From the NCBI RefSeq assembly GCF_003151255.1, contig NZ_CP029481.1:2604001-2668000 (forward strand): 64,000 nucleotides of DNA, given 5' to 3'. The translations under genes and the position numbers were made by a program. Below the pieces are notes generated by a model. It was given only the letters and a program-made list of their open reading frames with translations, made no database searches and was not told the origin of the DNA. Of the stretch, positions 45,483 to 53,459 are shown in pieces (the first letter of the stretch is position 1; every line of letters starts with the position of its first letter). The stretch is from Microvirga sp. 17 mud 1-3. GTDB taxonomy: Bacteria; Pseudomonadota; Alphaproteobacteria; Rhizobiales; Beijerinckiaceae.

Positions 45483-46745
45483 TTAAGCCGCGCGGCGGAA
45501 GATCAGGGACGCGTTGGTGCCGCCGAAGCCGAAGGAGTTCGAAAGAGCCACGTTGATCTCTTTCTTCTTCGCCTTGTGGGGCACGAGATCGATGGCCGTC
45601 TCGACCGAGGGATTGTCGAGGTTGAGCGTCGGCGGCACGATTCCGTCCCGCATGGCCAGGACCGAGAAGATCGCCTCAACGGCACCGGCAGCGCCGAGAA
45701 GATGGCCGATGGCCGACTTGGTGGACGACATGGCGAGCTTGCCGGCCGCGTTGCCGACGATCCGCTCCACGGCCTTGAGCTCCAGCTCGTCGCCGAGCGG
45801 GGTCGAGGTGCCGTGGGCGTTGATGTAGTCGATCTCGGAGGCCGAGATGCCCGCGCGCTTGATGGCGGCGCTCATGCAGCGATAGGCGCCGTCCCCGTCC
45901 TCGGACGGGGAGGTGATGTGATAGGCATCGCCCGACAGGCCGTAGCCGATCACCTCGGCATAGATCTTGGCGCCGCGGGCCTTGGCGTGCTCGTATTCCT
46001 CGAGCACCACCACGCCGGCACCCTCGCCCATGACGAAACCGTCACGGTCCTTGTCGTAGGGGCGCGACGCCCGGGTCGGGTCGTTGTTGAAATTCGTGGA
46101 TAGCGCCCGGCAGGCCGCGAATCCCGCGATCGACAGGCGGTTGATCGGCGATTCCGTGCCGCCTGCCACCATGACCTCCGCGTCGCCGAGAGCGATCAGG
46201 CGCGCCGCGTCGCCGATGGCGTGGGAGCCGGTGGAGCAGGCCGTCACGACCGCGTTGTTCGGGCCCTTGAGCCCGTGCGCGATGGAAACGTAGCCGCCCG
46301 CCAAGTTGATGAGGCGGCCGGGAATGAAGAAGGGCGAGATACGGCGGGGGCCGCGCTCGATCAGGGTCGCGGAGGCCTCATAGATGCCGCCGATGCCGCC
46401 GATGCCGGAGCCGATCAGGACGCCTGAGGCGCACTGGTCCTCGTAAGTCGTGGGCTTCCAGCCCGCGTCGTCGAGGGCCTGGGTGGCGGCCGCCATGGCA
46501 TAGACGATGAAGGGATCGACCTTGCGCTGCTCCTTGGGCTCCATCCACTGATCGGGATTGAAGGTGCCGTCGGAACCGTCGCCGGTCGGGAGCTGGCAGG
46601 CAATCTGGCAGGCGAGATCGTCGATCTCGAAGCCTTCGATTCTCTGAGCGCCGCTCTCACTCTTCAGGATCCGAGACCAGGTGGTTTCGACACCGCATCC
46701 GAGCGGTGTGACCATGCCAAGACCTGTGATGACAACGCGCCTCAT
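45483..46745 (-). CDS. fabF: Beta-ketoacyl-ACP synthase II
   Basis: The 420-residue condensing enzyme elongates acyl-ACP by two carbons from malonyl-ACP. The catalytic triad is visible: C170 in VVTACSTGSHAIG, H311 in INAHGTSTPLGD and H348 in KSAIGHLLGAAG. Length and the N-terminal RRVVITGLGMVTPLG fit FabF rather than FabB. It lies downstream of acpP on the same strand, behind a terminator-like stem, and 100 nt upstream of mltG, as in many alphaproteobacteria. Confidence 0.96.
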   Translation of the reverse strand: MRRVVITGLGMVTPLGCGVETTWSRILKSESGAQRIEGFEIDDLACQIACQLPTGDGSDGTFNPDQWMEPKEQRKVDPFIVYAMAAATQALDDAGWKPTTYEDQCASGVLIGSGIGGIGGIYEASATLIERGPRRISPFFIPGRLINLAGGYVSIAHGLKGPNNAVVTACSTGSHAIGDAARLIALGDAEVMVAGGTESPINRLSIAGFAACRALSTNFNNDPTRASRPYDKDRDGFVMGEGAGVVVLEEYEHAKARGAKIYAEVIGYGLSGDAYHITSPSEDGDGAYRCMSAAIKRAGISASEIDYINAHGTSTPLGDELELKAVERIVGNAAGKLAMSSTKSAIGHLLGAAGAVEAIFSVLAMRDGIVPPTLNLDNPSVETAIDLVPHKAKKKEINVALSNSFGFGGTNASLIFRRAA

Positions 46746-46765
46746 GCCGTTCCCTGTCCTTTGAA

Positions 46766-46801
46766 CAAAAAATGGGCGTCGGATGGAATCGTCCGACGCC
46801 C
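46766..46801 (-). terminator. Terminator or attenuator between acpP and fabF
   Basis: On the minus strand a perfect 10-bp stem (GGGCGTCGGA and TCCGACGCCC, loop of 8; 46774-46801) begins 10 nt past the acpP stop and is followed by TTTTTTG. Partial read-through would give abundant acpP message and less fabF. Confidence 0.8.
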
Positions 46802-46811
46802 GAAAGCCGTT

Positions 46812-47048
46812 TTAGGCCGCATTCTTCTCGAGGAAGCGGATGGCGTCGCCGACCGTCACGATGGTCTCGGCCGCATCATCCGGGATCTCGACGTTGAACT
46901 CTTCCTCGAAGGCCATGACGAGCTCGACGGTATCAAGGCTGTCGGCGCCCAGGTCGTCGATGAAGTTGGCATTGTCGGTCACCTTCTCGGCGTCGACGCC
47001 CAGGTGCTCGACAACGATCTTCTTCACGCGATCAGCGACGTCACTCAT
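46812..47048 (-). CDS. acpP: Acyl carrier protein
   Basis: The 78-residue acidic protein carries growing acyl chains on a 4'-phosphopantetheine attached to S37 in [13 protein letters not shown]. Its sequence is typical of bacterial AcpP. The 234-bp gap upstream, to fabG, is long enough for its own promoter. A strong stem follows the gene. Confidence 0.97.
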   Translation of the reverse strand: MSDVADRVKKIVVEHLGVDAEKVTDNANFIDDLGADSLDTVELVMAFEEEFNVEIPDDAAETIVTVGDAIRFLEKNAA

Positions 47049-47282
47049 CGTTTTTTCCTCAGTGGCTGCCGCCTCAGGAACTGGGCGGATTGAAAATGAA
47101 ACTCAGATCAGCTGCTCAGCTGTTAACGCCGAAACGACTGCCTTATGCCGTGCAAAGCCGCATTTTTCAGCGCCGGTCAACCCCTCCGACCCGAACGAAC
47201 CCATGATTAACACAAGCTTATCGGGTCTGGCGAGAGGCACGCCCGCGCTCGCAAACAGATTCCGCGGCCGGGCGTAAGGGCT

Positions 47283-48020
47283 TTAGAACATGGCCATTCC
47301 GCCGTTCACGTGCAGGGTGTGGCCCGTCACATAACCGGCTTCGGAAGAGGCGAGATACACGGCCGAGGAGGCGATTTCATCCCCCTTGCCGAGGCGACCC
47401 ATGGGAATCGTCCCCAGGATCGCTTCCTTCTGCTTGTCGTTGAGCGCATCCGTCATGGGAGATTCGATAAAGCCCGGCGCGATGCAGTTCACGGTGATGT
47501 TGCGGCTCGCCACCTCGGCCGCCAGGGCCTTGGTCATGCCCACGAGGCCGGCCTTGGAGGCGGCATAGTTCCCCTGCCCCGGATTGCCCGTGGAGCCGAC
47601 CACCGAGCCGATATTGACGATGCGCCCGTAGCGGCGGCGCATCATGCCCTTCACGGCCGCGCGGGAGAGGCGGAAGGCAGCCGTCAGGTTGACGGCGATC
47701 ACCGTGTCCCACTCCTCGTCCTTCATGCGCAGGAACAGGTTGTCCTTGGTCACGCCGGCGTTGTTGATCAGGATGTCGAGGCCCTCCATCGCCGATTCCG
47801 CTGCCGGGACAAGGGCTTCGACCGAATCCTTGTCGGACAGGTTCGCCTCGACCACATGGACGCGCTCGCTTAAGGAGGCGGCGAGTTCGTCGAGGGCCGC
47901 GCGGCGGGTGCCCGACAGGGTGACGGTCGCGCCCTGGGCATGGAGCGCGCGGGCAATGGCGCCGCCGATGCCGCCGGTGGCGCCGGTCACGAGAGCCTTG
48001 CGGCCGGTGAGATCGAACAT
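47283..48020 (-). CDS. fabG: 3-oxoacyl-ACP reductase
   Basis: The 245-residue short-chain dehydrogenase reduces 3-oxoacyl-ACP with NADPH. The cofactor motif TGATGGIGGA, the NNAG motif (NNAGVTKDN) and the catalytic S139, Y152 and K156 (NYAASKAGLV) are all visible. It starts 10 nt after the fabD stop and ends in the family-typical HVNGGMAMF. Confidence 0.96.
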   Translation of the reverse strand: MFDLTGRKALVTGATGGIGGAIARALHAQGATVTLSGTRRAALDELAASLSERVHVVEANLSDKDSVEALVPAAESAMEGLDILINNAGVTKDNLFLRMKDEEWDTVIAVNLTAAFRLSRAAVKGMMRRRYGRIVNIGSVVGSTGNPGQGNYAASKAGLVGMTKALAAEVASRNITVNCIAPGFIESPMTDALNDKQKEAILGTIPMGRLGKGDEIASSAVYLASSEAGYVTGHTLHVNGGMAMF

Positions 48021-48030
48021 GAGGCTCTCC

Positions 48031-48978
48031 TTATCCTTTCAGGGAAGCTGTGAAGGCCGCCACGTCCTCGGGCGTGCCGACCGCCGTGCCGGTGGCGCCC
48101 GGCGCGATGCGCTTGACAAGGCCGGTCAGGACCTTGCCGGACCCGACCTCCACGAAGGACTCGACGCCCTGATCGGCCATGAAGGCCACGCTCTCGCGCC
48201 AGCGGACCGTGCCGGTCACCTGCCGGACGAGCCCGTCGCGGATGGCATCCGGCTCCGTCACGGGAGCGGCCGTCACGTTAGCCACCAGGGGGACCGCGGG
48301 CGCGTTGACCGTCACCTTGGCCAGGGCCTCGCGCATGGCCTCCGCGGCCGGGGCCATCAGGGCGCTGTGGAAGGGGGCGGAGACGTTCAGCATCACGGCG
48401 CGCTTGGCACCCTTGCCCTGAGCGATGGCGACCGCCCGCTCCACGGCAGCCTTGTGGCCCGAGACTACCACCTGGCCGCCGCCATTGTCGTTGGCCGCAT
48501 CGCAGACCTCGCCCTGGGCTGCCTCACGGGCAACCTCGAGGGCCACGTCGTATTCCAGGCCCAGAAGGGCCGCCATGGCGCCCTGCCCGACCGGAACAGC
48601 ACCCTGCATGGCGTTGCCGCGGATCCGCAGGAGCCGGGCCGTATCGGCGACCGACAGGCTGCCGGCGGCCGCGAGGGCTGAATACTCGCCGAGCGAATGC
48701 CCGGCCACGAAGGCCGCCTGGGTCTTCAGGTCGAGACCGGCCTCGGCCTCGAGAACTCGCATGGCCGCCAGGCTTACGGCCATCAGGGCCGGCTGGGCGT
48801 TGGCCGTGAGGGTCAGCTCGTCCGCCGGGCCGTCCCACATGAGGGTCGAGAGCTTCTGCGAGAGCGCATCGTCCACCTCGTCGAACACGGCCCTGGCCTG
48901 CGGAAAATTCTCCGCGAGAGCCTTGCCCATCCCGACCGACTGGCTGCCCTGCCCCGGAAAGACGAATGCGCTCTTCAT
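48031..48978 (-). CDS. fabD: Malonyl-CoA:ACP transacylase
   Basis: The 315-residue enzyme loads malonyl groups onto AcpP. The N-terminal VFPGQGSQSVGMG loop and the nucleophile S95 in VAGHSLGEYSALAAAG are standard. It is the first gene of the fabD-fabG-acpP-fabF cluster, with 60 bp separating it from a small upstream gene on the same strand. Confidence 0.96.
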   Translation of the reverse strand: MKSAFVFPGQGSQSVGMGKALAENFPQARAVFDEVDDALSQKLSTLMWDGPADELTLTANAQPALMAVSLAAMRVLEAEAGLDLKTQAAFVAGHSLGEYSALAAAGSLSVADTARLLRIRGNAMQGAVPVGQGAMAALLGLEYDVALEVAREAAQGEVCDAANDNGGGQVVVSGHKAAVERAVAIAQGKGAKRAVMLNVSAPFHSALMAPAAEAMREALAKVTVNAPAVPLVANVTAAPVTEPDAIRDGLVRQVTGTVRWRESVAFMADQGVESFVEVGSGKVLTGLVKRIAPGATGTAVGTPEDVAAFTASLKG

Positions 48979-49038
48979 GGGAAACCGCCCTTAAATTCAC
49001 GAAAATCCGGGCGGGACTCGCACCGTGGCGCGGCCGAG

Positions 49039-49206
49039 TCAAGGTGCGGAGCGGGCGCCCTCGCACTTGCCCTGTTCATAGATCCAGCGTCCGCCATCAT
49101 CGAGGCAGACCGAAATTCGCCCGGATACGGTGAAGTTCGCCCAGGCCCAAACGAGTGCGGTCAGGACAAGAAAGGTCAGGGCTACGTAGGCGAGCGACCG
49201 GGTCAT
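49039..49206 (-). CDS. Small predicted membrane-anchored protein
   Basis: The 55-residue product MTRSLAYVALTFLVLTALVW has one N-terminal hydrophobic segment, then a short domain with two cysteines in ISVCLDDGGRWIYEQGKCEG. The pattern suggests a signal-anchored or secreted small protein with a disulphide. I choose the ATG at 49206; a longer reading from 49317 is open but would add unrelated sequence. It lies between fabD and a family-B repeat. No family is recognised. Confidence 0.6.
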   Translation of the reverse strand: MTRSLAYVALTFLVLTALVWAWANFTVSGRISVCLDDGGRWIYEQGKCEGARSAP

Positions 49207-49325
49207 GGCTTGCCTTCCGAACAGAGTCACATATTTACGTAACGTAATAATCCTGTCCGGCACAGCCGTGCGGAAGCACACCCGACAAGACCAGACGTTA
49301 GTGACTCGATTTGCCATCGCCTTGT

Positions 49326-49466
49326 CATTCCGGGGCGCCGCAGGCGAGCCCGGAACCCATAACCGCTAACGAGCCAGAATAAAGCTCAGTGGCTATCGGG
49401 ATGCCTTGTTCTGAAATATCAGTGTTTATGGGTTCCGGGCCCGCGCCACAGGCGCGTCCCGGAATG
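49326..49466. repeat. Family B intergenic repeat, copy 4
   Basis: This 141-bp element runs from CATTCCGGGGCGCCGCAGGC to GCGCGTCCCGGAATG. Inner boxes are CCGGAACCCATAA and TTATGGGTTCCGG, perfect inverted 13-mers. It takes up part of the 387-bp gap between the small membrane protein and rpoZ, the only family-B copy in a divergent gap. The remaining ~125 bp before rpoZ must hold its promoter, which I could not place with confidence. Confidence 0.9.
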
Positions 49467-49593
49467 ACGGAGTGGCAGGCTTGATCAGAAGTAAAACTGG
49501 GTCCCTATTGCCCGGCAGGTCCCTTGTCTTCCCGAGGGATCCGGTGTAACGGGTGCTGCTTCCGAAATTTCCGAACCTAGAAGGAGCCTCTTC

Positions 49594-50007
49594 ATGGCTC
49601 GTGTGACCGTCGAAGATTGCATCGACAAGGTCGACAACCGGTTTGAGCTCGTGCTGCTGGCCAGCCATCGCGCCCGCCTGATTTCCTCGGGTTCGCCGCT
49701 CACAATCGACCGCGACCGCGACAAGAACCCCGTCGTGGCCCTCCGCGAGATCGCGGACGAGACCATCGCGCCCGACGACCTGAAGGAACAGCTCATCCAT
49801 TCCATGCAGAAATACGTGGAAGTGGACGAGCCGGAGGCCGAGGCCGTTCCTCTCCTCGGCAACACTGCTGCGGCTGCTTCCGCCACCGCGCGCAGCGACA
49901 ACGACACGGATGTCCAGTTCGACCGCATGAGCGAGGAAGACCTGCTCCGCGGCCTCGAGGGCCTCGTTCCCCCGAGCAGCAGCGCGGACGACGACGAGCG
50001 CGAATAA
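49594..50007 (+). CDS. rpoZ: RNA polymerase omega subunit
   Basis: The 137-residue protein begins [20 protein letters not shown], the conserved omega N-terminus, and has a typical alphaproteobacterial acidic tail. Omega helps assemble RNA polymerase and carries part of a ppGpp-binding site. A good ribosome-binding site (AGAAGGAG) precedes it, and the rsh gene follows on the same strand after a terminator. The pairing of a ppGpp-responsive subunit with the ppGpp synthetase is conserved. Confidence 0.96.
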   Translation: MARVTVEDCIDKVDNRFELVLLASHRARLISSGSPLTIDRDRDKNPVVALREIADETIAPDDLKEQLIHSMQKYVEVDEPEAEAVPLLGNTAAAASATARSDNDTDVQFDRMSEEDLLRGLEGLVPPSSSADDDERE

Positions 50008-50040
50008 GCCCGCGCCTTCTCTCGCAGGACAATTCACCGA

Positions 50041-50069
50041 AAAGCCCGGCTTCTGGCCGGGCTTTTTCA
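50041..50069 (+). terminator. Intrinsic terminator of rpoZ
   Basis: AGCCCGGC and GCCGGGCT form an 8-bp stem with loop TTCTG, extended by A-T pairs and followed by TTTTTC. It lies about 35 nt past the rpoZ stop. Confidence 0.85.
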
Positions 50070-50170
50070 TGCGCGGCAGTGCAGCAAGAATCCTTGCGGT
50101 CATGCACCCTTCCACAATATCCTTTTAACTTCAGCCAGCTACACGGAAGCGAAAAGGAGATAGCGGCCGG

Positions 50171-52351
50171 ATGATGCGCCAATATGAACTTGTCGAGCGG
50201 GTTAAGCGCTACAACCCCTCGACCGATGAGGCGCTCCTCAACCGCGCTTACGTGTATGCCATGATGGCTCATGGCAACCAGAAGCGGGCCTCCGGCGACC
50301 TGTTCTTCGGGCACCCCCTCGAGGTCGCGGCCATCCTGACCGATCTCAAGCTGGACGATGCCACCATCGCGGCCGCCGTCCTCCACGACACGGTGGAAGA
50401 CACCCAGGCGACCCTGGAGGAGATCAACAAGGCATTTGGGCCGCAGATCGGCGCCCTGGTGGACGGGCTCACCAAGCTCAAGCGTCTGGATCTGGTCTCC
50501 AAGCAGGCGGCGCAGGGCGAGAATTTCCGCAAGCTGCTCCTTGCCATCGCGGACGACGTGCGGGTGCTCTTGGTCAAGCTCGCCGACCGTCTCCACAACA
50601 TGCGCACGCTCCAGTTCATGCCCCCGGAGAAGCGCAAGCGTATCGCCGAGGAGACGCTGGATATCTACGCACCCCTTGCCGGGCGCATGGGTATCCAGGA
50701 GATGCGCGAGGAGTTGGAGGACCTGTCCTTCCAGAACCTCGACCCCGAGGCCTACGAGGCGATCAGCCGCCACCTGCGCGAGGTGACGGCCCGAAGCGAA
50801 AAACTCGTCGAGGAGATCGAGCGCGACCTCACGGCCAAGCTCAAGGCGCAGGGGATCGTCGCGACCGTCACGGGGCGCCAGAAGCGCCCCTATTCGATCT
50901 GGCGCAAGATGGAGCGCAAATCCGTCTCGTTCGAGCAATTGTCCGACATCTTCGGCTTCCGGGTGATCGTCGGCACCGTGGACGAGTGCTACCGGGCGCT
51001 CGGGGTGGCGCATACCAGCTGGCCGATGGTGCCGGGCCGTTACAAGGACTACATCTCGACCCCGAAGCAGAACGACTATCGCTCCATCCACACAACGGTC
51101 ATCGGCCCCGGCAGCCAGCGCGTGGAGCTTCAGATCCGCACCAAGGCCATGGACGAAGTGGCCGAATACGGCATCGCGGCCCATGCCCTCTACAAGGAGG
51201 GCGTGAACGACAATTCCCGCCTGGCCATGGAGAGCCGCGCCTATCAATGGCTGCGCCGGACCATAGACCTGCTCGCCGAGGGCGATACCCCCGAGGAGTT
51301 TCTGGAGCACACCAAGCTCGAACTCTTCCACGACCAGGTGTTCTGCTTCACGCCGAAGGGTCGCCTCATCGCCCTGCCCCGCGGCGCCACGCCCATCGAC
51401 TTCGCCTATGCGGTCCACACGGATGTCGGCAACACGGCGGTGGGCTGCAAGATCAACGGCCGGATGTCGCCCCTGCTGACCGAGCTGCAGAACGGCGACG
51501 AGGTAGAAATCGTCCGCGCCGCCGGGCAATCGCCGCCGGCCGCCTGGGAATCCCTGGTGGTCACCGGCAAGGCCCGGGCCTCGATCCGCCGCGCCACCCG
51601 CGCGGCCGTACGCCAGCAATATACGGGCCTGGGGCGGCAGATCCTGGAGCGCGCCTTCGAGCGAGCGACCCGCACCTTCTCGGACGAGAAGCTCAAGGGC
51701 GCCCTGCCCCGCCTGGCCCGATCCTCCATCGAGGACGTGCTGGCCGCGGTGGGCCGGGGCGAGATGTTCTCGGGCGATGTGGTTCGGGCCGTCTATCCCG
51801 ACTACAAGGAGGAGCGCCGCGGGTCCGGAGCCGACGGCGGCGCCCAGGGCGAGCGGAAGCCGAACGGCCCCGCCAAGGAGCTCGGGGAACAGGGCACGAA
51901 TGCCATCCCGGTCCGCGGCCTCAATGCCGACATGCCCGTGCGCTTCGCGCCCGAAGGCGGCGCGGTGCCGGGAGACCGGATCGTCGGCATCCTCACGCCC
52001 GGCGAGGGCGTGACCATCTACCCGATCCAGTCCCCGTCGCTCGCGGCCTTCGACAACGAACCCGACCGCTGGATCGACGTGCGCTGGGACGTGGAGCCCG
52101 ACGACCCGCAGCGCTTCCCGGCGCGCATCAAGCTGCAATCGATCAACGAGCCGGGTTCGCTCGCGCAGATCACCCAGGTGATCGCCGACCATGACGGCAA
52201 TATCGACAACGTGAACATGAAGCGCCGCACGCAGGACTTCACGGACATCACCATCGATCTCGCCGTGTGGGATCTCAAACACCTCAACGCCATCATCGCG
52301 GAACTGCGCACCAAGCCGGTTGTGAGCCGCGTCGACCGGGTCAACGGATAG
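50171..52351 (+). CDS. rsh: Bifunctional (p)ppGpp synthetase/hydrolase
   Basis: The 726-residue Rsh has an N-terminal HD hydrolase domain (GHPLEVAAIL at about 48-57, LHDTVEDT at 71-78) and a synthetase domain with IFGFRVIVGTVDECYRALG. A TGS domain (VFCFTPKGRLIALPRGATP) and a C-terminal ACT domain (INEPGSLAQITQVIADHDG) complete it. The RYKD form of the RxKD motif near residue 290 is the type found in bifunctional enzymes rather than in synthetase-only RelA. It sets the alarmone level in the stringent response. In related genomes pyrE often follows closely; here about 4.8 kb separates them. Confidence 0.96.
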   Translation: MMRQYELVERVKRYNPSTDEALLNRAYVYAMMAHGNQKRASGDLFFGHPLEVAAILTDLKLDDATIAAAVLHDTVEDTQATLEEINKAFGPQIGALVDGLTKLKRLDLVSKQAAQGENFRKLLLAIADDVRVLLVKLADRLHNMRTLQFMPPEKRKRIAEETLDIYAPLAGRMGIQEMREELEDLSFQNLDPEAYEAISRHLREVTARSEKLVEEIERDLTAKLKAQGIVATVTGRQKRPYSIWRKMERKSVSFEQLSDIFGFRVIVGTVDECYRALGVAHTSWPMVPGRYKDYISTPKQNDYRSIHTTVIGPGSQRVELQIRTKAMDEVAEYGIAAHALYKEGVNDNSRLAMESRAYQWLRRTIDLLAEGDTPEEFLEHTKLELFHDQVFCFTPKGRLIALPRGATPIDFAYAVHTDVGNTAVGCKINGRMSPLLTELQNGDEVEIVRAAGQSPPAAWESLVVTGKARASIRRATRAAVRQQYTGLGRQILERAFERATRTFSDEKLKGALPRLARSSIEDVLAAVGRGEMFSGDVVRAVYPDYKEERRGSGADGGAQGERKPNGPAKELGEQGTNAIPVRGLNADMPVRFAPEGGAVPGDRIVGILTPGEGVTIYPIQSPSLAAFDNEPDRWIDVRWDVEPDDPQRFPARIKLQSINEPGSLAQITQVIADHDGNIDNVNMKRRTQDFTDITIDLAVWDLKHLNAIIAELRTKPVVSRVDRVNG

Positions 52352-52357
52352 GACATC

Positions 52358-53050
52358 ATGACGACCAAGCCTCGTATCGCCATTATCCTCGGCGAGAACA
52401 CCAGCGCGGGTGGCACCCGCTACGACATGACCAAGGGCTATTTCAACGCCGTTGCGCGGGCCGGGGGCCTGCCCTTCGGCATCCCTTACGTGGCAGACCT
52501 GGTTGCCACCGTGGCCGACGAGTTCGACGGCTTCGTCAGCGTCGGCGGACGGATCAACTTTCCGCAGAGCTGGTACGTGGACGGTGACGCTTCGCAGTTT
52601 CCCGTCTCGGACCGGCTCGCCGTCGACCAGGCCCTGATGGAAGCCTTCCTCGAACGGGACAAGCCCGTGCTCGGCATCTGCAACGGCATGCAGATGCTCG
52701 CCTGCCTCCATGGCTGCCGCATGGTCTCGGATATCCGCGCGACGCGGCCCGACATCATCCCGCACGATGGGGACGACCTCCAGCACGAGGCGCGGATCGT
52801 GTCCGGCACGGCACTCGCGGCCATCCTCGGCACCGGCCGCATCGACGTAAACACTTTCCATCGTGAGGCGGTGGTCGATATCTCGGACCGGGCCGTCGCC
52901 AGTGCCCACGCGCCGGACGGCGTGATCGAGGCCATCGAGATCCCGTCCCGCCGTTTCGCAGTCGGCCTGCAATGGCACCCGGAAGCCATGTCCGCCGACC
53001 ACCGTGGCCACCGGGTCTTCGACGCCTTCGTGGAAGCCGCGCGCTCCTGA
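52358..53050 (+). CDS. Gamma-glutamyl-gamma-aminobutyrate hydrolase-like class I amidotransferase
   Basis: The 230-residue product matches the peptidase C26 group (PuuD-like): IAIILGENTSAGGTRYDMTK at the start, the nucleophile cysteine in VLGICNGMQMLACLHG, and the catalytic His in LQWHPEAM. Family members cleave gamma-glutamyl-GABA or related compounds; the substrate is not predictable. It lies 6 nt after rsh and is probably co-transcribed with it. It is not a usual rsh neighbour. Confidence 0.85.
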   Translation: MTTKPRIAIILGENTSAGGTRYDMTKGYFNAVARAGGLPFGIPYVADLVATVADEFDGFVSVGGRINFPQSWYVDGDASQFPVSDRLAVDQALMEAFLERDKPVLGICNGMQMLACLHGCRMVSDIRATRPDIIPHDGDDLQHEARIVSGTALAAILGTGRIDVNTFHREAVVDISDRAVASAHAPDGVIEAIEIPSRRFAVGLQWHPEAMSADHRGHRVFDAFVEAARS

Positions 53051-53079
53051 TTGCGGGAGGCGCTAAGCGGCTTTCCTCC

Positions 53080-53155
53080 ACGGACCTCGCGTGCTCTCGG
53101 GAAACGCCGCCCTGCTCTCCTCCCTCGCAGATCTCGGATACCTGCTGGAAGCGCC
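53080..53155. repeat. Family C repeat, two tandem units
   Basis: Units begin at 53080 (ACGGACCTCGCGTGCTCTC) and 53127 (GCAGATCTCGGATACCTG), 47 nt apart, each ending in a GGAAACGCC or GGAAGCGCC tail. Family-A copy 4 starts 7 nt after the second unit. A further degenerate piece, GCAGATCAGAAGCGCCACC, lies downstream of copy 4 near 53299. Confidence 0.6.
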
Positions 53156-53161
53156 ACCGTG

Positions 53162-53267
53162 CCCTCTCCCCCCTTGTGGGGGAGAGTTGGAGAGGGGGGT
53201 GTGAGCGCCACGTTCTGAGACTTCAGCGCCGACACCCCCACCCTAGCCCTCCCCACAAGGGGGAGGG
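53162..53267. repeat. Family A intergenic dyad repeat, copy 4
   Basis: This 106-bp dyad has left arm CCCTCTCCCCCCTTGTGGGG and complementary right arm CCCTCCCCACAAGGGGGAGG. It lies in the 409-bp gap between the amidotransferase and ykoF, upstream of the riboswitch; the gap holds no gene. Confidence 0.87.
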
Positions 53268-53359
53268 AATACCGTCGCGCTTCCTCCGCCATTCCAATGC
53301 AGATCAGAAGCGCCACCGCGGGAATTGCCTTTCCTCTACGGAAGGTTTAAGCATGTCGC

Positions 53360-53456
53360 CATTCGACAGGGGTGCTCCGTATTGCCGGGGCTGAGATGGC
53401 GGCGCGAAGCCGACGGACCCTCAAGCTGATCTGGATAATACCAGCGGAGCGAGGCG
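53360..53456 (+). promoter_or_regulatory. TPP (thi-box) riboswitch before ykoF
   Basis: The conserved elements are in order: AGGGGTGC (53368-53375), GGCTGAGA (53389-53396), then ACCCTCAAGCTGATCT and GGATAATACCAGCG (53417-53446). The ATG of ykoF follows 14 nt after the last conserved box, so the ribosome-binding region GGAGCGAGG adjoins the aptamer and translation is the likely control step. The P1 stem is not obvious by eye. Confidence 0.9.
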
Positions 53457-53459
53457 AGC

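Noticed and set aside
49793..53011. A 1072-codon open frame on the minus strand across rsh and its neighbours
   Set aside because: It is antisense to the well-supported rsh and amidotransferase genes, is dominated by Arg, Asp, His, Leu and Gly residues as in high-GC antisense frames, and has no recognisable domain.
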